From Euprymna scolopes (taxonomy: Eukaryota > Mollusca > Cephalopoda > Sepiida > Sepiolidae), in the NCBI GenBank assembly GCA_024364805.1, contig CM044509.1, positions 20,175,068 to 20,196,262 of the forward strand: DNA of 21,195 bases, written 5' to 3'. The position numbers and the translations under genes were made by a program. Shown here in pieces: positions 1-10,103 of the stretch (within the stretch, counting starts at the first letter, position 1; every line of letters begins with the position of its first letter). Below the pieces are notes generated by a model. That model made no database searches. It saw only the letters and a list, made by a program, of their open reading frames with translations, and had not been told where the DNA came from.

Positions 1-1042
1 ATAAAAAAAAAAAAGAAAAAAAGCTGGAAGTTACTTTTTGATGAAATTTCTTGATTTATTCTTGAATCAATATTGTCTTGAAATTAAACAAAGAGCAAAA
101 ACGTTGATACTAGTTCATCGTCTCCAAATCTATAATTACTTTTTAAGATTTTAAATTCTAAGTGGTATCCATTTTGTATCAGCGTTTTTTTTCTTTTTTT
201 GTTGTTTTGTTTTCTTTTACAATAAAATAATGGGGTCAGAGTTCATGCCAGACATCCATAAACAGCAAATACAACGTTTTACTTTAATTTATTTTAATTA
301 AAACTAATAGGCAATAAAAATTAATAGAAATGGTAACGTAAGGTTGAGGGTTGTGAGCAGTAGTACACAGGAGTCATTTATTCCTGGTGAGGGTCAAGTG
401 CGCCTGCTAGTTATCAATATTTGCATAACATTTACACAACTTGAATGTTGGAAATGTTTAGTTTTATTATTGGTTTATTCACATATATAAATGACTACTT
501 AGTCACGAGTTAAAATTAGCCATCAAGAAAAAAAAACAAAAAAAAACATCCTAGTTTTTCGATAAGACAAGGATAAGTAAGAAGGTTTATGTGTGCCTTT
601 TGTTTTAGGGGCAATTACGAAATTTAATACTCGACATTTGCCCTCCCCATAAAACAGTAAGAGGAAAAGAAGCAGAGACAGCAGGAGCAAGAGAAATAGC
701 GATACATAGAACATTGGAGCATATAGGACATGTTGATATCTTGATTTAAAAATAAGGCAGTCAATCTGGTAATTTAGATGGTGCTAAAAATAAATTAGAA
801 ATTAAATTGTTTGTCAGTGACGCCAGTCTCCAAATAATGAAAAACCTCAAGTCTCACGAGCATTAAATCTTCTCGTTAGAGTCATCCATTCAGACATTAA
901 AAGACACAACAAAGGCAGCATGATATAGCAATCACTAATAACGAATGGAAATAATTCATGAAGCTTCTCCCATTAATCTAATACGTGGATAAAACATAAT
1001 GCATATGAATAATTTTAAACAACATTTAACTAGTTCTTTTGT
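1..1042. other. AT-rich non-coding stretch, no feature recognised
   Basis: The stretch opens with an A-rich run and has several T-rich and A-rich tracts. The only open frame of note (minus strand, 523-714) is a leucine/phenylalanine-rich translation of a simple AT tract and has no recognisable domain. I found no inverted ends, tandem array or RNA gene. Confidence 0.6.
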
Positions 1043-1706
1043 TCATAAACATACTAGCAAGGAAACCCGACATCACCCAGGATTGAATGATGATTAACGA
1101 ATGTTTCGCCCTCCTATATTTTTATTGTCATCGAAATTGATGAAATTGACTAATTTTCAATCAAATTGCCTCTTCTAATTGGGGACCCTTAATGGTGCAC
1201 CGGGATGAAGCTTCATATGCCTATCCAGAGTGACTTAGTCCACAATACATTGTAATCTACATTGCACTGTAGAGAACCTACTATTGATTTTATAAAAGTA
1301 TGTTTATATATAACGGCTTGAATTAAAGTTTGAAATACAAAAGTATCAGGCTTCAATTGTGCTCTAAACAGAAACATTCATTTTGAACGTGCCGCTGTCA
1401 TATCAAAGAACCTACTGTTGATTTTATATGCAGAGTCTTTCTGCCTGTGTAAAACTTGTCAAATGCATTTGTGATTTTAGGCTGTGTAAGGTGTTAACTT
1501 TATTCAAGATCACCTGTTCTTTTTTCCATCAGATTATTTCGATTATTGATACTTATCAATCAAAGACATTCTGATACAAAACTTATCTAAAGAACACTGC
1601 TAGACACAAAGTACCTTCATGTGAAATTTCAGCCCAACCGTTTTGGAGTCCATAGGGAACTCACACAAACACACACACAGTTCTTTTTATGTAATAGTAG
1701 AGATAT
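1043..1706 (+). repeat. Interspersed repeat family A, long copy 1
   Basis: This block aligns along nearly its whole length with 10976-11731. Shared landmarks in order are an ACTAGC...CCCGAC start, TTTTTATTGTCATCGAAAT, GGAAGCTTCATATG-like text (GATGAAGCTTCATATG here), AATACATTGTA, TTGTGCTCTAAACAGAAAC, GTTGATTTTAT, and an end with AAATTTCAGCCCAACCGTTT, an ACACACAC run and TTTTATGTAATAG. An ACTAGC start with a degenerate CCCGGCGTTGCCCGG and an AAATTTCA...CCGTTT...TATA end is, from general knowledge, the style of RTE-related non-autonomous retroposons of invertebrates; that class is inference. There is no coding frame. Unlike copy 2, it does not carry two clear copies of the internal block. Confidence 0.75.
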
Positions 1707-2260
1707 ATCTTAGACTGTTCATTTTTAGAAATTTTCTTGTTTCTCAGAACTGACAGACAGTTTCAATACAACAAATGATGACTCTTTGCCCAAAAGGTTG
1801 GGCCTGACTTGAATGTGCTAAGATATTGGCTGATGACCAATGCAAAACACTGAAGCCAAATATTAGCTAAAAAATAAAAAAATAAAATAAACAAACAATA
1901 GCCGTAGACAAACACAGGGAAGCTAAACAGTCAATCAATTAAAAGGTTGATTCTTTTCTTGCAGACCAGAATTTATAATCCTTGTGAGTAAATATGTACT
2001 TGCTGATGCAACAGATGGGAGAACAAGAATTGTAAAATAAACTAACTCTGAGAAGGGGAAGGGAGGGTAAATGACGGAAGGAAGTAAATTGAGAGAAAAG
2101 AGGAAAGCAAATAAAGATTCATTAAAAATATAAACAAAAACAAGCTGTTAGGAAGGGGGGGGGCTAAATACTTTTTAAACAAAAGAACAAATTAACCCTT
2201 ACAATTCATTTGTTAAAGAATGATGATCGTAAAATACATCTCGTAAATGCTGTAAGCATC
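1707..2260. other. AT-rich non-coding stretch
   Basis: The stretch holds A-rich tracts (around 1868-1895), a purine-rich GAAGGGGAAGGGAGG region near 2050-2100 and a G10 run near 2152-2163. I found no open frame worth calling and no inverted repeat. Confidence 0.5.
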
Positions 2261-2380
2261 AGACTTGATTGAAAAATTAGCGATTTCATTGATTTCGATG
2301 ACAATAAAAATAGGGGGTGGGAGGTGGAACATTAGTTGATCATTATGCAATCCAAGGCAACGTCAGGTGACCCTACTAGT
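2261..2380 (-). repeat. Repeat family A, fragment of the ACTAGC end
   Basis: Read on the minus strand, the piece starts ACTAGTAGGG, continues through a CCTGACGTTGCC-like stretch and ATGTTCCACC, and matches TTTTTATTGTCATCGAAAT and TTTTCAATCAA of the long copies at 1043 and 10976. Similarity ends at about 2261, so only the first 120 bases or so of the family remain. The ACTAGC end is kept and the AAATTTCA end is lost, which is not the usual 5' truncation of LINE-type insertion if ACTAGC is the 5' end; later deletion or another transposition mode would explain it. Confidence 0.7.
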
Positions 2381-2804
2381 CTATCGATGAAAGTTGCAAG
2401 GATTTAAGTTTTCATGGGACAAGCAGGGAAGCTCAGTCAAAACAGGAAAGTGTTCATAGAGCTGGTGCAGAGGCAAACCAGCTAGTCTTCATGATAACAA
2501 AAGACCAATGTTGAAGAAAATCCAGGAAGGACCATACATGCATGCTTGTACAGTCTTATTGGTATAGTATAATAAAGAGATGTATTTCAAGTTAAGAATC
2601 ACTCAGTTTTGCAAGAGTCACATTTGCTACTTTTCAAACTACCCAGCCCAACCAGTCAAAGGATTTATTCATGAAAAGCTGAAGATTTCTGTAAATGCCA
2701 AGTACAATTATATGCAAAAGTGCATCTAGAAATTATATGCAAGTATTATTTTGGCATTTTTAAAATATTATACTATTTAATACATTTTTTTAATTATTAT
2801 TTTG

Positions 2805-3260
2805 TTCTAGTTGGGAGGGGGGGGGCACATCCTACTGGATGCCAAACATTCAACCACTATCTCATACTCTCATACATTCCAACCGAGAGATCTTTTTTTA
2901 AGATTCTAACTTCCTTTAAGTGTTGTTTGTATCTCTTTTGCACTTGGTTCACCGGGTATATGTGTCAGGTAGTTTTGAAATTCTTTTTCATGAGTTGGTT
3001 GCTCCTATAATTACTGGAATGATAGAGATCTTCCTAAGATTCCAGTTTCTTTTCATGTCGTACATAAGATGTTGGTATTATGTTAACTTCTCCCTCTCGG
3101 TTCTGTTTAACCCAGGATCATTGGAGACACTAAGTTCTAAGGTTGCTTCTTTTTTTTTTCCTTGTCCCATATCACTGTTAGGTTTAATAGCTCCATTTTC
3201 GAGGTACGTAACTTGTAGGAATTGCATAGTCATAATGGATGGTGTATTTTGTTGGAACTG
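2805..3260 (-). mobile_element. Decayed non-LTR retrotransposon (LINE), 3' end of the reverse-transcriptase ORF
   Basis: On the minus strand a broken reading frame shows a short EREKLT stretch, then a stop, then YQHLMYDMKRNWNLRK and ISIIPVIIGA (codons between about 3078 and 2998). This strongly resembles the C-terminal tail of LINE ORF2 proteins of invertebrates, in which a K-Y-Q-D-L...W-K-L-K block is followed by IPVVIGALG and later by an ARILRK block. Further on, in another frame, QNYLTHIPGEPSAKEIQTT and RILKK-like residues follow, so at least one frame change has happened. Upstream, DYAIPT may be the relic of the DIAIP motif that comes just before. The catalytic reverse-transcriptase and endonuclease domains are absent, so this is a dead 3' remnant. 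Exact family is not decided. Confidence 0.65.
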
Positions 3261-4030
3261 AAACAAAATAACACTGAATTGTTCATTTTAAACAGAAATT
3301 TAATGAACTTTTGTAACTCACATTTTTCTCAGTATCTAGAGATTATTTACAAGTGCTAAAATTAAGCGTAGCAGCTCGTAAAAAAGTGATGAAAAGAACT
3401 ATGTCTATTATAATAAAGCTGTATTTCTGTCTGTTTTGTTCACATACAACATATGACGTCATAGCAAAAAGGCAGTTTAAAAAGATGGCAGTGCAAAAAT
3501 GAAATCAAAGATTCCCGGGTCAACATCAGGTAGATCATCTAGTACTAAAATAAATTAATAAAAGAAATTCTTCGCTTCAAATTTCGATGAATCTAAAAAG
3601 TAAGCAAGTATGTCACAATGGAATTCAATAGAGAAAAAAAATCCTCAAGTTGAATTCAAGACTAACAAATAGAGACGTGTGACATATTCAAAGAGAAACA
3701 ATTAGAAATTTGCATGGCAATAGTTCATCCATATTTCTGGAGTTACTATAGTTTCAAGAAAAACAAGATGCAAGGCATTAAGTCTGATAATGTAAAGAAT
3801 CGAACCAAGAAACTCGCATTTGTAACAGTCTGCTTTCGACATTAAAACGACGTGCCAGGCTACATTTTAAGCCAAGATGTGGGCGTGATGTCACGGAGCG
3901 AAATGCATATATATATATATATGCACAGAGATCAGAAGGAAAGGGGAGGAGAAAAAAAAAGTGGCATGGCGAGTGGGAAGTTACACAATGGTTCTTCCTC
4001 TTATTCTTTCAAGTGCGAGTCCACTATATA
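3261..4030. other. Non-coding stretch with a possible retroposon tail and a TA palindrome
   Basis: Around 3404-3441 the text TCTATTATAATAAAGCTGTA followed by TTTCTGTCTG resembles, on the minus strand, the TATA-rich tail of RTE-type or similar retroposons; no body could be aligned. At 3904-3925 there is a perfect 22-bp palindrome, TGCA-(TA)7-TGCA. A TGACGTCA octamer lies near 3454 and is likely chance. No gene is supported; the frame at 3852-4046 runs through the TA tract and a purine run. Confidence 0.4.
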
Positions 4031-4080
4031 TGGTGCTGTATATTGACAGCCGGCTGTATCTGGTGCTGTATATTGACAGC
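4031..4080. repeat. Short tandem duplication, 30-bp period
   Basis: The 20-mer TGGTGCTGTATATTGACAGC occurs exactly at 4031-4050 and again at 4061-4080, separated by CGGCTGTATC. It is a recent or conserved partial duplication, less than two full units. Confidence 0.85.
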
Positions 4081-6030
4081 CAGCCAACTTGGCAATCAGA
4101 AAGAGAGAACATACTAGTGTTAAATAAGTGTCAGTAACTGATGTGGTAAACAAAGAAAATAACTTTTTCTTGTATGTGGAAAGTTTGTGTTGAAGTTTTC
4201 ACTTCCTTTGCAACTGTCTCTACATATGTTTGGATCTGTTAGAATAACAACGTTACATATTAACTAAGAAACATAAGTACAACAGGGCGCCATTTTCTTA
4301 TTCATATCGATTCTTTGCTTTAAAAAACTAATTACGTGTTTACTTTTTTAATATCCCATTTTGCTGTTTCAGATTATTTTACTAAAGTAAAGCTTCATTA
4401 TTTTTCAAAACTGTTTTTGTTTCTTTGTTTTTCGATATTTCGTCGATATTATTTAGTAAGAGTGTTTAGCAGAAAAGCCAACAAACGACTACCTGAAAAG
4501 ATAAATATACAAGAAATAAATGTTACCATAGTCAATAAAAGTTCAGTTCATGTTTTTTTTTGTTTTGAAATAGTTTTTTAATGCTCTTTACTTGAAATAA
4601 TTTCAGCCAACCGAAATTAAAACGAAATTTGAGGCGATAACTACTTAAATGAATTTTTATATGCACTACACATGCCATAATCGAATATTCCTCAAGCACA
4701 AAATAACGGAAAACATTAAAATATGTTTATAAATATTCCTTACGTTAACGGAACTCTCTTAAATTGTTAACACAGAATGCTCAGGTGCCCCTGCTTCAAA
4801 TTGAAAACGGGGAGCTCCATTTCAAAGTCGTTGCCATTTTGATTTTGTTTTTAAACTGGTTCGTGAATTTAAAAAAAAAAAAAAATTTTTATAAACTACT
4901 TAAAAATACAAACCAATGAAGTTTTCTACCATAAAAGAAACTTTTATTGACTATGGTAACATTTATTTCTTGTATATTTATATTATATACATATATATAT
5001 ATATAACATTTTCTCTTTGTAAGGAAACATTTTTTGGGTCACTCTTGGCTACGAATGGAAACAAAGTTGATGTAAAAAAATATATTTTTGTGAAAATTAT
5101 CTTTACTTTCATCACATTTTTCTTAAGGTAAAATTTTTGAGTATCAAAACCTATCTCTTTACAACCCCCTCCTTTTCATAACCTATCATACTTTCATCAA
5201 TCACAGTCCATTTTCTGTAGGCTGTTTTTGAAGCCAGTCAACGACGGGTACTTCTGCTAGTTTACAATAAGCCTAGATCAAGAGAAACAAACCCTTTTTC
5301 ACTAAAATTATTTTAAAAGGTTTTTAAAACTTTAATTTCTAGGATTTTTCTTTTAACTTTTACAAACCACTCACAATTTGATTAGATAAGAAAAATCAAA
5401 ATAGCAGATCTTACCATTATTCATAAAATAGTCTCAGCATGTGATTTTAAAAATAAAAAATAAACAAAAAACTAAGGTTGTAAAATTGTAAACATAAGAT
5501 TAAAATGCTTCATAGTAATTATATGGAAGAACTTATTCTTTAGGCCAGCAAAATGTCCTGCTTGTCTTAAGTTCCCTTGGATTTGTAATGTTAGTCTGGT
5601 GAATCAAATTAACAAGACAATGACACTTTAATTCACATTCAGAGTTAAACACTAAAAGAAAAAAGTGCTACCATCTAAGTTAATTGATTTATTGGTTCAC
5701 GTGTTAGTGTGAATCTAGTTAAATGGGAAGCACGGATGAGTGAACAAATCAAGCAACAGGTGTGTTAAGGGAATAATTATAATCCCCAATGTAATCAAAT
5801 GCAAGTCAAGATCCAATCCTGTTTGGCTCTAGAAGTTTTTATTTATTTTCTGCAAATGTGAAATTACAAATATTAAACAAAAAATAAACAATTAGATACA
5901 AGGCAAAAAAAAAAAAAAAAAAAAAAATGGGGAGGGGAACTGTGGTCATCCTTGTCACTATACACTGATAACCAAAAAGTAGATAATAACAGCTAAGGAC
6001 TACCAAGTTTGACCACCTTCAATTTAAGGG
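4081..6030. other. Long AT-rich stretch without a supported gene
   Basis: I see T- and A-rich tracts, a TA run at about 4985-5005 and an A23 run at 5905-5927. The A23 run lies 16 bases after an AATAAA (5883-5888), which could be the tail of an old retroposed transcript, but no target duplication or upstream body was found. Open frames at 4336-4581 and 4916-5131 are low-complexity translations of AT tracts. A GCGCCATTTT at about 4286 recalls the GGCGCCATTTT of fold-back elements here but is too short to assign. Confidence 0.45.
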
Positions 6031-6456
6031 TTTCTGAATTTTCTTCTCTTTTTTTTAGATGAGGATTGATAATTTATATTATTTGAAATTATTCAGACTA
6101 TTGTTCTTTTCAGTAGAATGTCATTTAGAACTTCATTTTATTTAGCACTTTATCAGTTATGCCATGGGTTTTTGTGAAATTCAGTTCTAACACTCTTATG
6201 GGGGGGGGTTGAAGGGTTGATAATTTAATCCTCAGGGCAGGCGATTCTAAGAATACATCTGCGAATTACTTAAAACTTCTACCTGGTCATGGTTGACAGA
6301 ACGAGAGCATGCTACCCCTGTGGATTAAATAAAAAGTCCTGTTCGAAATTCTGTGCAGATTTCTAAGTTAGACAAGATACACATGAAGAAGGTCGGAGGT
6401 TACATCCGCTAGAACGTTGTACGAAAGACGATGAAGACAGTAGTTCAAACAATCTA
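6031..6456 (+). repeat. Repeat family B, copy 1 (interrupted)
   Basis: The block matches the reverse complement of 8971-9216. Shared parts are TTTCTGAATTTT, AGATGAGGATTG, a GACTACTGTT-like stretch, GACAGAACGAGAGCA, AAATAAA...TCCTGTTCGAAATTCTGT, GACAAGATACAC, GAAGAAGGTCGGAGGTTACA and ACGTTGT, ending near CAGTAGT. About 140 bases between roughly 6115 and 6260, including a G9 run, have no match in the other copy and are probably an insertion here. No frame is open. The CTGAAGAAGG...CCGAAACGTTGT pair of motifs recurs in repeats of many invertebrate genomes, from memory; the class is unknown to me. Confidence 0.65.
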
Positions 6457-7536
6457 AATCACTTAAGGATGCTGGAAATCAAGACAAAAAATGCCAACAA
6501 CAGAATCAAGTTGTTCAACAACTGACTCGGACGAATTTACTTTATTTTTACTTTTTTATTTAAAAGGTTGGGAGGATATTACTTAGATTGTGTATACAGA
6601 AGAAATTTGTAAAGAGAGTAAATTTTCATCTTCAACAATTAAAGGTTGGTCAACATCTGGTCCCATTTACGGTTGGTTGTTTTGCTTTATGGCATATCAT
6701 CCCATTCTGAGTTATTTAATGCTGAATCCAGTAATTTTGGGAAAGTTTTTATATTTCAAATTTCTTATATCTTCAAATATTTATTCATGTTTCGATTTGT
6801 TGGAGAGGAAATTTTTTTTTTTAACTTTGCAGAGCATGATTGAGTTTTGTAAAGAAAAAAAGCTTCAGTTTGATCTGGTAGCACCAGCCCTGTTTGCAGT
6901 AAATGCTATACTCTTAAAATCTGGAACTAAGCTGGGTCACCTTTCTATTTAAAAGTTTGAGATACATTTCTTGCGATAAACTTCGTTGTTTAGAAGAAAA
7001 GAAATCTCTTTATTTTATTCTTATTAAAAGAATCTTATTATGCAAGGACTTTACTAAATTTATTTTTGAATAACTTTTTCACACTCAAACAAGACATATT
7101 GCTATTGAGACGCAAAGAGCTAGATTTATAAAGGGGCATCTTGATTTGTGCAAGTAAATGTTTGTTCACCTTACATTATTTTGGATTAAAGGGTCCGTTT
7201 ACACTATAAAGGCATCAAAATGATTTTTCACATACAAGTATTTTTATCTCCATTTTGGACTAGTATATTTAACGATTGGCTAATGTGTGCCTGTAACATG
7301 TGATACTCATTTCCGGTAGCTGTAAATGTGGCAAGATTGAAATAAACTTGAAACTTTTGTTGAAATTCTTTTCATCTACTATTCTTTGAAAAGATATCCT
7401 TATAGGGCTAGAACACTAAGCCTAAACGACTCCAACTGAAATTGATATCCTACTACCCCCACTTATTTGAAAATATTTTATGCTAAAATGTGAACAGATT
7501 TATTTCTTATTCTAATAAATTCTTATTGATACTTCT
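6457..7536. other. AT-rich stretch with an unsupported 120-codon frame
   Basis: The longest open frame of the window lies here (plus strand, 6590-6952). Its start is not an ATG in a good context, its protein is rich in F, L, S and I without any recognised domain, and it spans homopolymer T and A runs. I treat it as chance. Nothing else stands out. Confidence 0.45.
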
Positions 7537-7818
7537 GCATTTATGAATCTGCAATTTCCCTGAAGTTACTCGAGTGTGCCCGGCAGATGACGGCAATAAC
7601 CGGAAACGGCCGGGCGGGCCTTATGACAAAAAACACAAATTGTTACAACCCTCCTCCCCATGTTAAGAATGGCGACGACCACTGAAATTCATAAAGTAAT
7701 ACATTGCGAAAATAATGTCTTAATATCCAGAAAACTACTTGTCGGCCATTTCCGGTTCTTCCCGTCATCCGTTGGGCACACCCGAGTAACTTCGTGGAAA
7801 TCGTGGGTTCATAAATGC
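7537..7818. mobile_element. Miniature element with long terminal inverted repeats
   Basis: The left arm from 7537 (GCATTTATGAA, ATTTCC, GAAGTTACTCGAGTGTGCCC, GATGACGG, AACCGGAAA) is matched in reverse complement by 7739-7818. Arms are about 80 bases and only slightly diverged; they are much richer in G+C than the surroundings. The centre (about 7617-7738) holds no gene. On the minus strand the centre has ATTCTTAACATGGGGAGGAG then TTGTAACAATTTGTG, which resembles the core of family C at 14990-15050 and 15595-15640. A TTATTG occurs near both ends (7523 and 7819) but not at matched distance, so the target duplication is not settled. The open frame at 7660-7878 is just a translation of the right arm. 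Confidence 0.75.
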
Positions 7819-8600
7819 CTTATTGTTAAATGTTTATATATTTTTTTGTTCAATCTTTCCCCTTTGTATAAACGATAAAATTCTTTTTTTTCTTTTTAAT
7901 ATCCGAATGATTTTTTCCACCATATTTCCTTGAATATGGCGGTTCAGTAACTATGTTACACTATACTACGACCTAAGTAAAGCTTTACAGAGATCGCGAC
8001 TATACTAAATGATCTCATTTTTTTGGGGGGAAAAAAATGTAATTGGTGCAGTTGCCGACATACAATTAAAATTAGGGAAGAAAAAAAACAAAACACACAC
8101 TTTTTTGTTGTTTTTTTATATAAAGAATAAGTCATCGAAAATGGCCGTCCATTTGAGTCACATTGGATAATTTTACCTAATGTTTACATATTTAAAGTGT
8201 ATTTCTCAATAGATTTTATCTTGAGAAGAATCCTCATATAATCTTTGAAAATTTTTTTTTATGCCTACACAGAATCTTTTTTCTCGCAATAAATTCACTC
8301 CCTGATTTAGTAACTTTGTCCATGTATGCATATATGTAGCCAAAAAATATTTGTATAAATAAAAAATTATACAAATATAGTGATGTACTTTTGTTAAAAA
8401 TTCATACGATTATCCAATTCCTATAAAGAAAAGGTCACTGGAAATGATATGTGTATGCTATATACATAATACTTACCCGTTGCCTAGTCACTAACAAAGA
8501 CAATGTATTTATGTATTAATTTGGAGATTCTAATGATCCACATTCTAAAAATGATTTCAATTTTCTTAAAATTATGGGAGACTTGGTAGGAAGAGAAATT
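7819..8600. other. AT-rich stretch with a small hairpin
   Basis: A perfect 12-bp inverted repeat, ATATTTGTATAA at 8347-8358 and TTATACAAATAT at 8367-8378, can fold with an 8-base loop. CCATATT...AATATGG near 7919-7940 is a weaker hairpin. No gene is supported. Confidence 0.45.
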
Positions 8601-8812
8601 CACATATATCGTAAAATACCTGTCGAGAGTATGTGGTTTCATATATGTATTTAAATTACCTGTCCGAGGGTAGGTAAAATAATTTTAAATATGTGTTGTC
8701 GCAAAGGTAAAATTATTTCATATACGTGTTGTAAATTACCTATCCTAGGGAATACGTAATTATTTCATACATGTGTAATACCCGTCCTAGGGTAGGTAAA
8801 ATTCTTTTGCTT
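8601..8812. repeat. Diverged minisatellite, about five units of 31-51 bp
   Basis: Units begin near 8601, 8639, 8683, 8714 and 8762 with a TTTCATATATGTGT-like string and continue with a palindrome-like TTACCTGTCCTAGGGTAGGTAA core (given approximately; GTCCGAGGGTAGGTAA and ATCCTAGGG variants). Typical unit length is about 45 bp; the third unit is shortened and keeps only part of the core. The divergence between units suggests an old array. No coding potential. Confidence 0.75.
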
Positions 8813-8970
8813 GAAATAGCAAAAGATACATAGACATTAAAAAATTTCTCTATCCTAAGAATAACAACTATGTTCAAAATCAACTTCAATTTTCTTATTG
8901 TTTATACAGTCCCAAGGAACACCGGGTAACTTTACTAGTTTTATATAAATGAAAAGCAAAATTTGAAGAT

Positions 8971-9216
8971 TCGAATTATTATTCATCGGACTACTGTTCT
9001 CATCTTGAGTGTGATTTTCACAACATTTCGGTCGATGTAACCTCCGACCTTCTTCAGGTGTATCTTGTCGAACTCGGGAATTTTGGACGGAATTTTGAGC
9101 AGAACCCTTTATTTACTTCATGGGGATACCGTGCTCTTGTTCCGTCAGCTATGACTGGAAAATTAACAGTAGTCCGATACGAATAACCAATCCTCATCTC
9201 AAAAATTCAGAAACGC
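8971..9216 (-). repeat. Repeat family B, copy 2 (most complete)
   Basis: On the minus strand it runs from TTTCTGAATTTTTGAGATGA through GGATTGG, a CGGACTACTGTT string, GACGGAACAAGAGCA, GACAAGATACACCTGAAGAA, GGTCGGAGGTTACATCGACC and GAAATGTTGTGAAAATCACA to AAGATGAGAACAGTAGTCCG. The CGGACTACTGTT near the start and AACAGTAGTCCG at the end form a 12-bp inverted repeat about 200 bases apart, so the element has subterminal inverted repeats. One minus-strand frame reads DTPEEGRRLHRPKCCENH but is short; whether it was ever coding is unknown. Confidence 0.75.
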
Positions 9217-9480
9217 CAAAATTTGAATATAAATTTTTCCTCATTTTTGTTTATCGCCATAAATGCCAATCTGAATAGACACCCACAAAGTTTACATAAA
9301 AAAAGGAATCTGTGTATAGAATAAATTAAAAATTGTCAAATCCAGAAATTTAGTTTAAATTAAAGCATTTTTTAAACACATTCAACAAATAAGCTGGATA
9401 TCTGATGTCTAGACATCGACAGACAAAAGCACATGTACCATTTTGGATCTTTATATATTAATTTTTATGCATGCATATTT

Positions 9481-9876
9481 CGGTTTGTATTACTGCACAC
9501 AGATTCGAAAAAGTTGTCACAAAACAAATATAGAACAAATAAATGTTACCAAAGGCAAGGTAAGTTACTTTTCTACCTAACTGGATATGTTTCTAGCGTT
9601 TTTATTTAATGTAACATGTTTATTCAGCTGGAAAAACATAGTGTTTACCGATATATTGGAAAATTTAAAATGGCGCCAGACTCTCTTGAACATAAGTTTG
9701 GGAAAGGGTTTAAAATAAAAAAAAACCATCGAATATATGTCAGCCTATGTTACAGTAACATATATCGAGTGAGTTCCTACCAGTATTTTGTCTAGTTTTT
9801 TATTTATAACCCTTTTTCCAAACTTACCGTGTCAAGGAGAGAGAGTCGGGCGCCATTTTAAGTTTTCCAATACATC
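9481..9876 (-). mobile_element. Fold-back element family D, copy 1, one arm truncated
   Basis: The sequence from CGGTTTGTATTACTGCACAC onward matches the 594-bp element at 16742-17335. Its own arms are inverted copies of each other: ATTGGAAAATTTAAAATGGC at about 9655 against GCCATTTTAAGTTTTCCAAT at about 9853. The outer part of the second arm is missing after about 9876. The spacer (CGAATATATG, CAGCCTATGT, CAGTAACATATA) reads in the opposite direction to the spacer at 17000-17060, and small indels of the 9481 arm agree with the right arm of the other copy, so this copy is inserted in the opposite orientation. It has no coding frame. Confidence 0.85.
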
Positions 9877-10017
9877 CATAACTTGAGGAAAAAAATGCAT
9901 CTGAACATGATCTGAAGTTATATCAGCCGAAACATTCTCAATATCTAAAATTAGAATAATCAAAATAACGTAAATTATCAATAATCATCTATAATATAAA
10001 GGGGAATTACCCGTGTG

Positions 10018-10103
10018 TACGTCAGATCACCGAAGTTAAGCAACATTGAGCCTGGCTAATACCAGATGGGTGATCATTTGGGAATTCTAGGTGCTGTATG
10101 TGC
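10018..10103 (+). pseudogene. 5S rRNA-derived fragment (pseudogene or head of a 5S-type SINE)
   Basis: The text GTCAGATCACCGAAGTTAAG, then CAAC, then GAGCCTGGCTAATACCAGAT and GGGTGATCATTTGGGAATTC followed by TAGGTGCTGTATG aligns with the last two thirds of animal 5S rRNA. The internal promoter parts are recognisable: an A-box-like AAGTTAAGCAAC (about 10033-10044) and a C-box-like CAGATGGGTGAT (about 10063-10074). The first 35 or so nucleotides of 5S are missing, and many positions differ from the conserved sequence, so this is not a working 5S gene. The next 200 bases (10104-10310) are less AT-rich than the surroundings, so this could be the head of a 5S-derived SINE (SINE3 type); no tail or target duplication was found to prove that. 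Confidence 0.85.

Noticed and set aside
3454-3461. TGACGTCA, a CRE-like site
   Set aside because: A single octamer without a promoter or gene nearby; a similar one near 20913 shows it can occur by chance.
6590-6952. Longest open frame in the window, 120 codons, plus strand
   Set aside because: It lacks an ATG at its start and any domain, crosses homopolymer tracts, and has the F/L/S/I-rich make-up expected from AT-rich DNA.
8601-8812. Possible CRISPR-like array because of repeated palindromic units
   Set aside because: Units are contiguous, of uneven length and diverged, without unique spacers; the DNA is eukaryotic in character.
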